From: Pengzhenrongella frigida
GTDB lineage: Bacteria > Actinomycetota > Actinomycetes > Actinomycetales > Cellulomonadaceae
DNA: 57,142 bases
Direction of reading: 5' to 3'
NCBI RefSeq assembly: GCF_004168625.1
Contig: NZ_SDWW01000001.1
Coordinates: forward strand, 133,501-190,642
This document shows positions 7,474-16,406 of the stretch, in pieces; position 1 is the stretch's first letter; each line of letters begins with the position of its first letter. The notes under the pieces are model-generated. The model was not told the DNA's origin. It ran no database searches and saw nothing but the letters and a program-made list of their open reading frames with translations. The translations under genes and the position numbers were made by a program.

Positions 7474-8568
7474 GTGATCTGGGAGGTGACCCGCGCCTGC
7501 CAGCTCGCCTGCACCCACTGCCGCGCCGAGGCCATCCGCAGCCGCAACCCGCTCGAGCTCAGCACCGCGGAGGGCAAGCGCCTGCTGGACGAGCTGGCCT
7601 CGTTCGGGACCCCGCGCCCCCTGGTCGTCCTCACCGGCGGAGACCCGTTCGAACGGCCGGACCTGCCCGAGCTCGTCGCCCACGGCACCGAGCTCGGCCT
7701 GAGCATGGCGCTGTCGCCGTCGGTCACGGACCGGCTCACCCGGCCGGTACTGGTCGAGCTGCACGCGGCCGGGGCGAAGGCGGTCTCGCTGTCCTTGGAC
7801 GGCGCGAGCGCGCAGACCCACGACTCCTTCCGCGGCGTCGACGGGGTCTTCGACGCCACGCTCGAGGCCGCCCGCATGGTGCGTGACGTCGGCTTCCGGC
7901 TGCAGATCAACACCACCGTCACCAGCGGCAACGTCCACGAGCTGCCCGAGGTCCTCAAGACCGTCATCGACCTCGGCGCATCCCTGTGGAGCGTGTTCTT
8001 CCTGATCCCGACCGGTCGCGGGAAGGCCCTCGAACCCCTGACCGCGGCCGACGAGGAGGAGGTCCTGCACTGGCTGCACGACGCCTCCTCGTTCATCGCG
8101 ATCAAGACCACGGAGGCACCCCACTACCGGCGCCTCGCGATCCAGCGGTCCGGCGTGGACAACCTCGACGAAGCCTTTCCCGTGGGCCCCCTGCGCGACG
8201 CCCTGCGCCGGGACACCGCGAGACTCCTCGCCGGGCAGGAACCCCAACGACGCCGACCCCGCCCACCGATCGACGTGAACTCCGGGCGCGGGTTCGCCTT
8301 CATCGACCACGTGGGCACCGTCTACCCCAGTGGATTCCTGCCGGCTCCGGCCGGGTCCGTCCACGGCACACCCTTCCCCGAGATCTACCGCTCCTCCCCG
8401 CTCCTGCAGTCGCTCCGCGACCCCGATGGGTTCGGCGGCAGGTGCGGTCGTTGCGAGTTCCGCACCGTGTGCGGCGGATCGCGTTCCCACGCGTTCGCCG
8501 TCACGGGCGACCCGTTGGCGGAGGATCCCAGCTGCCGCTACGAGCCCGCGGCGGCGACTCTCGGCTGA
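7474..8568 (+). CDS. Radical SAM/SPASM-domain protein (TIGR04053-like)
   Basis: An S-adenosylmethionine radical enzyme. The CxxxCxxC cluster motif is RACQLACTHC near the N-terminus, followed by LTGGDPFERPDL (the GGD/E SAM motif). A C-terminal SPASM-like cysteine group is visible in GGRCGRCEFRTVCGGSRSHAFA and DPSCRYEP, which would hold an auxiliary cluster. Related enzymes modify peptides or tetrapyrroles; the substrate here is unknown. The first standard in-frame start is this GTG (364 residues), but the family-like sequence RHLHHDASERPFIVIWEV continues 20 codons further upstream. There a GAGAGGG ribosome site precedes an ATC at 7414, so the true start may be non-standard. The gene is divergent from the HTH regulator, so NO-linked control is likely. 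Confidence 0.85.
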   Translation: MIWEVTRACQLACTHCRAEAIRSRNPLELSTAEGKRLLDELASFGTPRPLVVLTGGDPFERPDLPELVAHGTELGLSMALSPSVTDRLTRPVLVELHAAGAKAVSLSLDGASAQTHDSFRGVDGVFDATLEAARMVRDVGFRLQINTTVTSGNVHELPEVLKTVIDLGASLWSVFFLIPTGRGKALEPLTAADEEEVLHWLHDASSFIAIKTTEAPHYRRLAIQRSGVDNLDEAFPVGPLRDALRRDTARLLAGQEPQRRRPRPPIDVNSGRGFAFIDHVGTVYPSGFLPAPAGSVHGTPFPEIYRSSPLLQSLRDPDGFGGRCGRCEFRTVCGGSRSHAFAVTGDPLAEDPSCRYEPAAATLG

Positions 8569-8619
8569 CACACAGCAGAACCACCTGTCTGACACAGGCG
8601 CCACCGCTTTGCTGGGCGG

Positions 8620-9975
8620 ATGACAACGCCCCCGCTCGTCCTTCGCCCTACCCCCCGCCGGTTCCGGGCGGGCGCCGTCGTGCTCGGGACGACGCTGGCG
8701 CTGGGGGGCCTGACCGCGTGCGCGACGACGACCGCCACGGGCTCCGGGTCCTCGGCGGCCTCGAGCTCGTCGACCAGCAGGCTCTTCGACAGCGCCACCG
8801 TGCACGACATCGCGGTGACCTACGACGACGATGACTACGACGCGATGATCGCGTCGTACCAGTCCACCGGCGAGAAGGCGTGGATCACCGCCACGGTCAC
8901 GATCGACGGCACCACCTTCGAGGACGTCGGGCTGCGCCTGAAGGGCAACTCCTCGCTGCGCGGCCTGACCGCCGCCGACGCCGAGGACCCGGCCGCGCTG
9001 CCCTGGCTCATCCGCCTCGACAAGTCCGACGACAGCCTGTCCTTCGACGGCACGACGTCGTTCGTGGTGCGGTCCAGCACCACCGAGACCGCGCTGAACG
9101 AGGCCGTGGCGCTCGAGCTGATCGGGCTCAGCGGGCTGGCCACCGAGCAGGCGGCCGCGTCCCGGTTCAGCGTCAACGGCGGCGATGCGGACCTGCGACT
9201 GATCATCGAGAACCCCGACGACGCGTGGGACGCCGCCTCGTTCGGCTCGGCCGGCCTACTGTACAAGGCCGAGGCCGACGGCGACTACTCCTACCGCGGG
9301 GACGACCCGGCGTCCTACGACGACGTCTTCGACCAGGAGGCGGGCGACGAGGACCTGACCCCGTTGATCGACTTCCTGGCGTGGATCGACGGCGCCGACG
9401 ACGCGACGTTCAACGCCGAGCTCGCCGCTCACCTCGACGTCACGGCGTTCGCGACCTACCTCGCGATGCAGGAGCTCGTCGACAACTTCGACGACATCTC
9501 CGGCCCCGGGAACAACTCCTACCTGCACTACGACACCACCAGTGGCGTGTTCACGGTGGTCGCCTGGGACCAGAACCTGTCCTTCGGCACGCAGAACACC
9601 GCCGGCGGCGACGCGGCGGGCGGGGGTCCGGCGGGCGGGGCGATGCCCGACGGCGCGATGCCCGACGGCGCGATGCCGGACGGCGACCGTCCTGGCCGGC
9701 CGACCGGTGGCGCCGCGCCCGGCGGCGGCGCGGCAGGCCAGCCCGGCGGAGGCATGGGCGGCAACGTGCTCGCGGAACGTTTCATGGCCGACGACGAGTT
9801 CGCCGCCCTGTACGCGAGCACCCTCGCCGACCTGACCGCGACCCTCTACGCGAGCGGCACGGCCGCCGACATCGTGAGGTCATGGACCACGGTGCTCACC
9901 GACCAGGCCGGCGACCTCGTCAGCACCGAGACGATCGACCAGGAGGCCGCGGCGATCACCACCTATTTCGACTGA
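8620..9975 (+). CDS. CotH-kinase-family lipoprotein
   Basis: A 451-residue lipoprotein with a signal peptide ending in the lipobox LTAC (Cys34), then a Ser/Thr/Gly linker. The body matches the CotH family (atypical kinase fold first seen in spore coat protein H): VGLRLKGNSSLRG, then AMQELVDNFDDISGPGNNSYLHYD and FTVVAWDQNLSFG. Residues about 330-385 are a low-complexity Gly/Pro/Ala insert containing three exact AMPDG repeats. Actinobacterial members are common but mostly uncharacterised; a role in modifying secreted or surface proteins is inference. The ATG follows a weak GGGCGG ribosome site. There is no obvious operon partner, and the upstream gap is 51 bases. Confidence 0.8.
   Translation: MTTPPLVLRPTPRRFRAGAVVLGTTLALGGLTACATTTATGSGSSAASSSSTSRLFDSATVHDIAVTYDDDDYDAMIASYQSTGEKAWITATVTIDGTTFEDVGLRLKGNSSLRGLTAADAEDPAALPWLIRLDKSDDSLSFDGTTSFVVRSSTTETALNEAVALELIGLSGLATEQAAASRFSVNGGDADLRLIIENPDDAWDAASFGSAGLLYKAEADGDYSYRGDDPASYDDVFDQEAGDEDLTPLIDFLAWIDGADDATFNAELAAHLDVTAFATYLAMQELVDNFDDISGPGNNSYLHYDTTSGVFTVVAWDQNLSFGTQNTAGGDAAGGGPAGGAMPDGAMPDGAMPDGDRPGRPTGGAAPGGGAAGQPGGGMGGNVLAERFMADDEFAALYASTLADLTATLYASGTAADIVRSWTTVLTDQAGDLVSTETIDQEAAAITTYFD
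9640..9684 (+). repeat. Three tandem 15-bp units in the CotH gene
   Basis: GCGATGCCCGACGGC twice, then once with one change, coding AMPDG three times in the flexible insert of the CotH-like protein. It is likely to vary in copy number between strains. Confidence 0.9.
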
Positions 9976-9986
9976 GCCCGCCGCGG

Positions 9987-9992
9987 TAGCGT
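9987..9992 (+). promoter_or_regulatory. Candidate -10 (TAGCGT) of the slipin gene
   Basis: TAGCGT fits the actinobacterial TANNNT -10 pattern and lies 27 bases before the GTG of the slipin gene. A TGGAGG ribosome site sits between them. No clear -35 is seen. Confidence 0.4.
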
Positions 9993-10019
9993 GGAATCCA
10001 AGCGATCTGGAGGTTTCTC

Positions 10020-10880
10020 GTGAGCACCCCGGCCATCGTTCTGCTCGTCGTGGCGCTGCTGGTCGTCGTCGGGCTGGCGCTGGCGGTCAAGGTCGTCAAG
10101 CAGTACGAGAAGGGCGTGCTTCTTCGGGTCGGACGGCTCCGCGGGACGCGAGACCCCGGCCTGCAGATCATCATCCCGGTGATCGACGTGCTCACCCGGG
10201 TGTCCCTGCGGATCGTCACCCTGCCGATCCAGTCGCAGGGGATCATCACGCGTGACAACGTGAGCGTGGACGTGTCCGCTGTGGCGTACTACCGCGTGGT
10301 CGACGCGGTGCGGTCGGTGATCGCCATCGAGAACGTGCGTGCCGCCATCGACCAGATCGCCCAGACGACGCTGCGCAAGGTGGTGGGCCAGCACATGCTC
10401 GACGAGATCCTCACCGAGACGGACCGGATCAACGTCGACATCCGGGAGATCCTCGATGTCACGACCGGCGAGTGGGGCGTCGAGGTGACGCTGGTCGAGC
10501 TGAAGGACATCCAGCTGCCGGAGAGCATGAAGCGCGCCATGGCACGTCAGGCCGAGGCCGAGCGGGAGAAGCGCGCCAAGATCATCAACGCCGAGGGCGA
10601 GCACCTGGCAGCGGCCGCCCTCGGGGACGCGTCGGACGTCATGATGGCGCACCCGGTGGCGCTGCAGCTGCGCAACCTGCAGACGCTCGTCGAGCTGGGG
10701 GTCGACAAGAACTCCACGGTCGTCTTCCCCGCACCGTTGATGAGCACGATCGGGGAGATCGGCGCGTTCCTGGCCCGGGAGTCGGCCGCCGCGGCCAGGC
10801 GCGCTCCCCTGGGGTCGAGGGCCTCCGCCCGAGGTGCCGTCCGTCCGCGCCACCTGCGACCACCGCCACCACCGGGGTAG
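10020..10880 (+). CDS. Slipin / SPFH (band 7) membrane protein
   Basis: A 286-residue membrane scaffold protein of the stomatin/slipin family. One N-terminal transmembrane segment (residues 4-22) is followed by a full SPFH domain: YEKGVLLRVGRLRGTRDPGLQIIIPVID, then RDNVSVDVSAVAYYRVVD and a coiled-coil MARQAEAEREKRAKIINAEGE. Slipins oligomerise in the membrane; a partner NfeD-type protein often lies next door but none is seen here. The GTG is well placed after TGGAGG. The last 30 residues are Arg/Pro-rich and divergent. The gene ends in front of a hairpin and converges on the SRPBCC gene. Confidence 0.92.
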   Translation: MSTPAIVLLVVALLVVVGLALAVKVVKQYEKGVLLRVGRLRGTRDPGLQIIIPVIDVLTRVSLRIVTLPIQSQGIITRDNVSVDVSAVAYYRVVDAVRSVIAIENVRAAIDQIAQTTLRKVVGQHMLDEILTETDRINVDIREILDVTTGEWGVEVTLVELKDIQLPESMKRAMARQAEAEREKRAKIINAEGEHLAAAALGDASDVMMAHPVALQLRNLQTLVELGVDKNSTVVFPAPLMSTIGEIGAFLARESAAAARRAPLGSRASARGAVRPRHLRPPPPPG

Positions 10881-10884
10881 CTGC

Positions 10885-10903
10885 CCTCAGCGGTGCGCTG
10901 AGG
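10885..10903. terminator. Hairpin between convergent slipin and SRPBCC genes
   Basis: A perfect 8-bp stem CCTCAGCG / CGCTGAGG with a 3-base loop, starting four bases after the slipin stop. There is no T-run on either side, as is usual in GC-rich actinobacteria. It could serve both converging genes. Confidence 0.55.
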
Positions 10904-10938
10904 ACCCTCGAGACGGACTACCCCGGGCCGGGCCGACG

Positions 10939-11709
10939 TCACGAAGGGGCGTGCTCGGTGAGCCAGCGCTGCCAGTGCGGCGCCTCGCGCGCCGCCACGA
11001 CGGCGCGATCCGGGCCGTAGAGGTAGGACCAGATCGACACGCTCACCTGCTCGCCCGTTCCTTCGACGGCAAGGAACGCTGTGCCCGGGCACGGTCCGTC
11101 GAGGAGCAGGGCGAGGCGCCACCCCGCGGCATCGACGACCGTGCCGGAGAGCGTCGGCGTGTCGGTGGCTCTCACGACGACCCGCTCGCCGATCGCGGGC
11201 GACGCCGGGAGGTGAAGCGCCTCGGTGAGCGCCGCCCATGCTGCGTGGGCTGGCACCTCCCACATCGCCGTCGGCAACATGGCCGTCGCGACCTGGCCAC
11301 GGAAGTGCTCCAGGTGGAGCTGAAGGTTGAGCAGGAACATCTTCCATCCCTGCGCCATCCCGTCGTACTGAGCGTCCCATTCCGGACCGGTGCCGAAGAC
11401 GGCGTTCACGAGGCGGACGAGGCAGCGTCCGCCGTCACGGGCCTCGACCAGCCACTCGAAGGCGAGTCCTCCGTCGCCGCCGTCGAAGAGCACCCGGCGG
11501 GGAGGATCCCAGGCGACGACCCGGCCGGCGACCTGCATGTCCGGACCGTCACCGAAGGACAGGGTCATCGCGCCTCCCGCACGCTCCTCGACGGTGTGCG
11601 GGACGTACCAGGAGGAGATCCCCGGGCCGGTCGCGATCGCCTGCCACACCTCCTCGGGCGTGCCGGCGACCTCCACCTCGAGCACGATCGAACGCTGGTC
11701 ATCAGGCAT
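10939..11709 (-). CDS. SRPBCC/AHSA1-domain protein
   Basis: A 256-residue cytoplasmic protein. Residues about 5-150 are an AHSA1-type START-like domain, seen in VEVAGTPEEVWQAIATGPGISSWYVPHTVEE and GWKMFLLNLQLHLEHFRGQ. The remaining 100 residues look like a second, diverged domain of the same fold (MWEVPAHAAWAALTEAL to SYLYGPDRAVV). These proteins bind small hydrophobic ligands or act as co-chaperones; no substrate can be assigned. The ATG has a good GGGAGG ribosome site. It follows glf on the same strand after an 81-base gap but has no clear functional link. Confidence 0.85.
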   Translation of the reverse strand: MPDDQRSIVLEVEVAGTPEEVWQAIATGPGISSWYVPHTVEERAGGAMTLSFGDGPDMQVAGRVVAWDPPRRVLFDGGDGGLAFEWLVEARDGGRCLVRLVNAVFGTGPEWDAQYDGMAQGWKMFLLNLQLHLEHFRGQVATAMLPTAMWEVPAHAAWAALTEALHLPASPAIGERVVVRATDTPTLSGTVVDAAGWRLALLLDGPCPGTAFLAVEGTGEQVSVSIWSYLYGPDRAVVAAREAPHWQRWLTEHAPS

Positions 11710-11790
11710 CGCGAGGCCTCCCGGTTGAACGGACGGGAACGGTGGCGAACTGACCCCACGATGCCACCGTGCCGTTGGGCTCGCCTGGGT

Positions 11791-12975
<1,185 letters not shown>

Positions 12976-13016
12976 TCAGTCTCCCCGCACCGTGCGGTGC
13001 GGTCAGGTGGCTCGCG

Positions 13017-14084
13017 CTAGTTGAACCCTACGGCCCACTGTGCCGCCCGATAGGCGAGCATCGAGATGCCCCTGCCCGGCCGGCCGGGGAGATTGGTGAT
13101 CTGCCCTAGCACGCTCCGTCGGCGCAGCCGTCGGTAGAGCCAGGGGTCGTCACGCTCGACCTCGCGCCAGAACCCGTCCTTCAGCGCCCGAGCCTCGACC
13201 GTCCCCGCGCGGACCAGGAGCACCGAGGAGACGGCGCTGACGATCTCGGCGTAGTGGATGAGATAGCGGCACAGTCCCATCGAGATGCCGGGCTGGCGCC
13301 GCACCCGACCGACGTGGTCGATCATCATGCGGTTGATGCGCAGCTGCTGGTCGACCCGGCCGATCATCACCGACTCGTTGACGGACTGGTCGCTGCGGCC
13401 GATGAAGTACCGGTAGAGGTCCTCGTCGAGATACACGATCCGCTCGACGTGGGCCAGCGGGACGTAGGCGTACAGGTTGTCCACGTAGAACGTGTGTTCC
13501 GGCAGGCGCAGACCGCACTCGCGCAGCAGGTCTGTCCGGTAGATCAGCGAGTGCATGAGGATGTACTGCGACGGCCCGAACTGGCCGACGTCGTCCCACG
13601 AGAAGACCCGACCGGTCGGCAGCACGCCGCGGTACCGCATCGCCTTCTTGTTCCGCTTGTCGACCTTCTCGTAGACGAAGTTGCTCACGACCATGTCGAC
13701 GTCCGCGCCGTCAGCGACCATCGTGCGCAACGAGTCCAGCACGCGACCGAGCGCCTCGACGTCGAGCCAGTCGTCGCTGTCGACCACCTTGAGGTACTGC
13801 CCGGTCGCGTGCTCCAGGCCCGTGTTGATCGCCGAGCCGTGCCCGCCGTTGGGTTGGTGGATCACCCGCACGGTCCCGGGGAAACGCTCGGCATACGCCT
13901 CGGCGATCGCGCCGGTCTCGTCGTGCGAGCCGTCGTCGACGACGAGCACCTCGAGGTCGTCACCGCACTGCACGAGCGAGTCGAGGCACCGGTGCAGGTA
14001 GGCCGCGGAGTTGAAGCACGGGACGACCAGGGTCAAGGTCTTCAGCGGGTGGGACATCGGCACCTTGGCCGCAGAAGTGCTCAC
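13017..14084 (-). CDS. Family-2 glycosyltransferase (first paralog)
   Basis: A 355-residue GT-A fold transferase. It has TLVVPCFNSAAYLHRCLDSLV, VLVVDDGSHDETG, NGGHGSAINTGLEHATGQYLKVVDSDDWLD (with the DxD-like metal site) and the GRSDQSVNE region. No membrane segment is obvious, so it is cytoplasmic or peripheral. The GTG is preferred to the ATG nine codons later because AAAGGAGC lies nine bases upstream of it. It is a clear paralog of the gene at 16399-17436; both end in the shared pattern LGQITNLPGR...AYRAAQW.VGFN. It precedes glf, so a galactofuranosyl transfer role is plausible but unproven. It is divergent from the LytTR regulator. Confidence 0.92.
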   Translation of the reverse strand: MSTSAAKVPMSHPLKTLTLVVPCFNSAAYLHRCLDSLVQCGDDLEVLVVDDGSHDETGAIAEAYAERFPGTVRVIHQPNGGHGSAINTGLEHATGQYLKVVDSDDWLDVEALGRVLDSLRTMVADGADVDMVVSNFVYEKVDKRNKKAMRYRGVLPTGRVFSWDDVGQFGPSQYILMHSLIYRTDLLRECGLRLPEHTFYVDNLYAYVPLAHVERIVYLDEDLYRYFIGRSDQSVNESVMIGRVDQQLRINRMMIDHVGRVRRQPGISMGLCRYLIHYAEIVSAVSSVLLVRAGTVEARALKDGFWREVERDDPWLYRRLRRRSVLGQITNLPGRPGRGISMLAYRAAQWAVGFN

Positions 14085-14104
14085 GAATCGATGCTCCTTT
14101 GCAC

Positions 14105-14140
14105 GGTGGTCACTTCTTGATGTGACCACCAGTGGTTCAC
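14105..14140. promoter_or_regulatory. Overlapping palindromes in the leader of the glycosyltransferase gene
   Basis: GGTGGTCAC and GTGACCACC form a perfect 9-bp inverted repeat with an 8-base gap (14105-14130). The right arm also pairs with AGTGGTTCAC (14131-14140). The first palindrome ends four bases before the ribosome site of the minus-strand gene, so it could be an operator or an mRNA hairpin controlling translation. A further inverted repeat GTTCTCC/GGAGAAC lies at 14155-14175. Confidence 0.5.
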
Positions 14141-14204
14141 CCCAGAGCGACGTCGTTCTCCGGCACAAGGAGAACACGGGCACCTGAGCCGATCGGCAAC
14201 GCGT

Positions 14205-14235
14205 GCACGACCTGTCGATCTCGGCGCACATCCTG
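14205..14235 (+). promoter_or_regulatory. Candidate LytTR binding site, copy 1
   Basis: Direct repeats GCACGACCTG and GCACATCCTG with a 21-bp period, spaced by TCGATCTCGGC. LytTR-family regulators bind paired direct repeats about two helical turns apart. The whole 31 bp matches the copy at 27062-27092 at 28 positions. It lies 130 bases before the LytTR gene and between the divergent transcripts. Confidence 0.6.
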
Positions 14236-14364
14236 CACTCTCGGGCCGGACGGGGCGAAACCCGGCCGGCGCGGACGGTCCGGGGTGGCGGTGCCCGCGA
14301 CGCCGTACCGTACTTCTCGGCACCGTGCTACCTCGGCCCGGCGCCGAGATCCAAGGAAGGTAAA

Positions 14365-15087
14365 GTGCCCCACGTGATCCGCGTCGGCGTCGTCGAGGAC
14401 GACCCGGCGGCGACAGCGCAGATCCTGGCGTACCTGCACCGGTTCGAGACCGAGCACGACGTGACGTTCGCGGTGCAGACCTACCCCGACGGCCGCGACG
14501 TCGTCGAGCGGTACCAGTCGGGGTTCGACATCATCTTCCTCGACGTCGAGATGCCGTACATCGACGGGTTCGAAGCCGCCCGCCACATCCGCACCCTCGA
14601 CAGCGAGGTCGTGCTCGTCTTCATCACGAACATGGCGCAGTACGCCATCAAGGGCTACCAGGTCGACGCGCTGAGCTACCTGCTCAAGCCGGTGCCGTAC
14701 TTCGCGTTCTCCCAGGAGCTCCGGCGCTCGATCGACAAGACCCGCAGCACGCAGGGCGACTGGATCATGCTCTCGGTCGGGTCAGGGATGGCCCGGGTCT
14801 ACCTCAGCGACATCACCTACATCGAGAGCATCCGCCACAAGATCATCGTGCACGGGGTCGATCGCACGTATGTCCCGACCGGGACGCTGAAGGCCTTCGA
14901 GTCGCAGCTCGCGGACAAGGGCTTCTTCCGCAGCAACAACTGCTACCTGGTCAACCTTCGTCACGTCACCGGCGTGGACGCCACCAGCTGCGTCATGATC
15001 GACGGGGCCGACCTCCAGGTCAGTCGTCCGCGCCGTCGGGCGTTCCTGCAGGCCCTGGCCGACCACGTGGGTGGTCGCACGCCGTGA
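14365..15087 (+). CDS. LytTR-family response regulator (AgrA/VirR-like)
   Basis: A 240-residue response regulator. Residues about 4-125 are a receiver domain with acidic pair Glu11/Asp12/Asp13, phosphoacceptor Asp60 (DIIFLDVEMPYIDG) and Lys in YLLKPV. Residues about 135-235 are a LytTR DNA-binding domain: VYLSDITYIESIRHKIIVHG, then FFRSNNCYLVNLRHVTGV. The GTG at 14365 follows AAGGAAGG; a second in-frame GTG three codons later is possible. The stop overlaps the GTG of the histidine kinase, so they form a standard two-component pair. A candidate binding site lies upstream of this gene and another upstream of the GH2 gene. Confidence 0.93.
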   Translation: MPHVIRVGVVEDDPAATAQILAYLHRFETEHDVTFAVQTYPDGRDVVERYQSGFDIIFLDVEMPYIDGFEAARHIRTLDSEVVLVFITNMAQYAIKGYQVDALSYLLKPVPYFAFSQELRRSIDKTRSTQGDWIMLSVGSGMARVYLSDITYIESIRHKIIVHGVDRTYVPTGTLKAFESQLADKGFFRSNNCYLVNLRHVTGVDATSCVMIDGADLQVSRPRRRAFLQALADHVGGRTP

Positions 15088-16406
15088 TCCAGGAAGTCCT
15101 GCCCGACATCCCCCGCTTCTACACGGCCCTCGCGGAATGGTCGGCGTGCGTCGTGTACGTCCTGCTCATCCGCAAGCGGCTGCCCCGCGCCAGGCTCGTG
15201 CTCGCGGCGGGGGTCGGCCTCGGTGCCCTGCTGGGCATGCAGCACCTTGCCAGCGCCCTGCCGATCGCCCTGTGGGTCGTGGGCATGACGCTCGCCGTCG
15301 CCACGATGTACCTGATCATCGTCGTGTGCGCGGAGGTCTCCGCGCTCGCCGCGTGGTACTTCGTCGCGCGGGCCTTCGTGCTCGCCGAGCTGGTCGCCTC
15401 GCTGCAGTGGCAGCTGCAGACCTTCTTCCTCGCCACCCCCGCCGAACGGTCACCCGGGTCGGTCGTGCTGCTCGTCCTGGTCTACGGCGCGGGCTTCTCC
15501 GCCGCCTACGCGATCGAGCGGCGACACTTCCCCGCCGACCAGCCCGTCGACGTCGACAGTCGTGGCGTGCTGAGCGCGGCGGCGACCGCCGTGATCACCT
15601 TCCTGATCAGCAACATCAGCTTCATGAGCACGAACACCCCGTTCAGCGGCCGTCTCGGCCTGGAGATCTTCTACATCCGCACCCTGGTCGACCTCGCCGG
15701 GTATGTCGCCCTCTACGCCCAGCAGGGCCAACGGCTCGAGCTGCGCCGCGCGGCCGAGGTGGAGGCGATGGATCGGCTGCTGCACTCCCAACACGAGCAG
15801 TACCTGCAGGCCAGGAACAACATCGACGTCGTCAACCGCAAGTACCACGACCTCAAGCACTACATCGGTGCGATCCGGGCCGAGGCGAGCGCCGACACGC
15901 GCGCGACGTACCTCGACCAGCTCGAGCACTCGATCCGGCCGTACGGCACCCAGGTCGAGACCGGCAACATCGTGCTCGACACGATCCTGACCACCAAGAG
16001 CGCCGACTGCGCCCACCTGGGGATCACCCTGACCTGCGTGGCGGACGGCGCCGCGCTGGACTTCATGTCACCGATGGACGTCGCGGCGCTCGTCGGCAAC
16101 GCGCTGGACAACGCCATCGAGGCGGCCGTCGCGCTGCCGGACCCCGAACGGCGCCTGCTCCGGGTGGCGGTCCACCGCCAGGACTCGTTCGTCATGCTGC
16201 GCTTCGAGAACTACTACGAGGGTGACCTGACCTTCGAGGACGGCCTTCCGCAGACCACCAAGGGCGGGGACAACCTCCACCATGGTTACGGGCTACGGAA
16301 CATCCGGCAGGTGTCCGAGCACTATGGCGGCACCCTCACGGTCCACGCCGAGGACGGCTGGTTCATCGTCCGGGTGCTGATCCCGGTTCCGGGTCCGCTC
16401 AGTTGA
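15084..16406 (+). CDS. GHKL sensor histidine kinase (AgrC-like)
   Basis: A 440-residue membrane kinase. About six hydrophobic segments lie in residues 15-210, with no periplasmic sensor domain, as in AgrC-type receptors. The phosphoacceptor region is NRKYHDLKHYIGAIR (His255), followed by a GHKL ATPase domain with the N-box NALDNAIEAAV and GYGLRNIRQVSEHYGG as the G-box. The GTG start overlaps the stop of the LytTR regulator. Its last eight bases overlap the end of the convergent glycosyltransferase. AgrC-type kinases sense peptides, lipids or envelope signals; no AgrB- or AgrD-like gene was seen nearby, so the signal is unknown. Confidence 0.93.
   Translation: MIQEVLPDIPRFYTALAEWSACVVYVLLIRKRLPRARLVLAAGVGLGALLGMQHLASALPIALWVVGMTLAVATMYLIIVVCAEVSALAAWYFVARAFVLAELVASLQWQLQTFFLATPAERSPGSVVLLVLVYGAGFSAAYAIERRHFPADQPVDVDSRGVLSAAATAVITFLISNISFMSTNTPFSGRLGLEIFYIRTLVDLAGYVALYAQQGQRLELRRAAEVEAMDRLLHSQHEQYLQARNNIDVVNRKYHDLKHYIGAIRAEASADTRATYLDQLEHSIRPYGTQVETGNIVLDTILTTKSADCAHLGITLTCVADGAALDFMSPMDVAALVGNALDNAIEAAVALPDPERRLLRVAVHRQDSFVMLRFENYYEGDLTFEDGLPQTTKGGDNLHHGYGLRNIRQVSEHYGGTLTVHAEDGWFIVRVLIPVPGPLS

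Noticed and set aside
9640-9684. The short tandem repeats as a CRISPR array
   Set aside because: Units are 15 bp without spacers and in frame inside a gene. No CRISPR array or cas gene was seen anywhere in the window.
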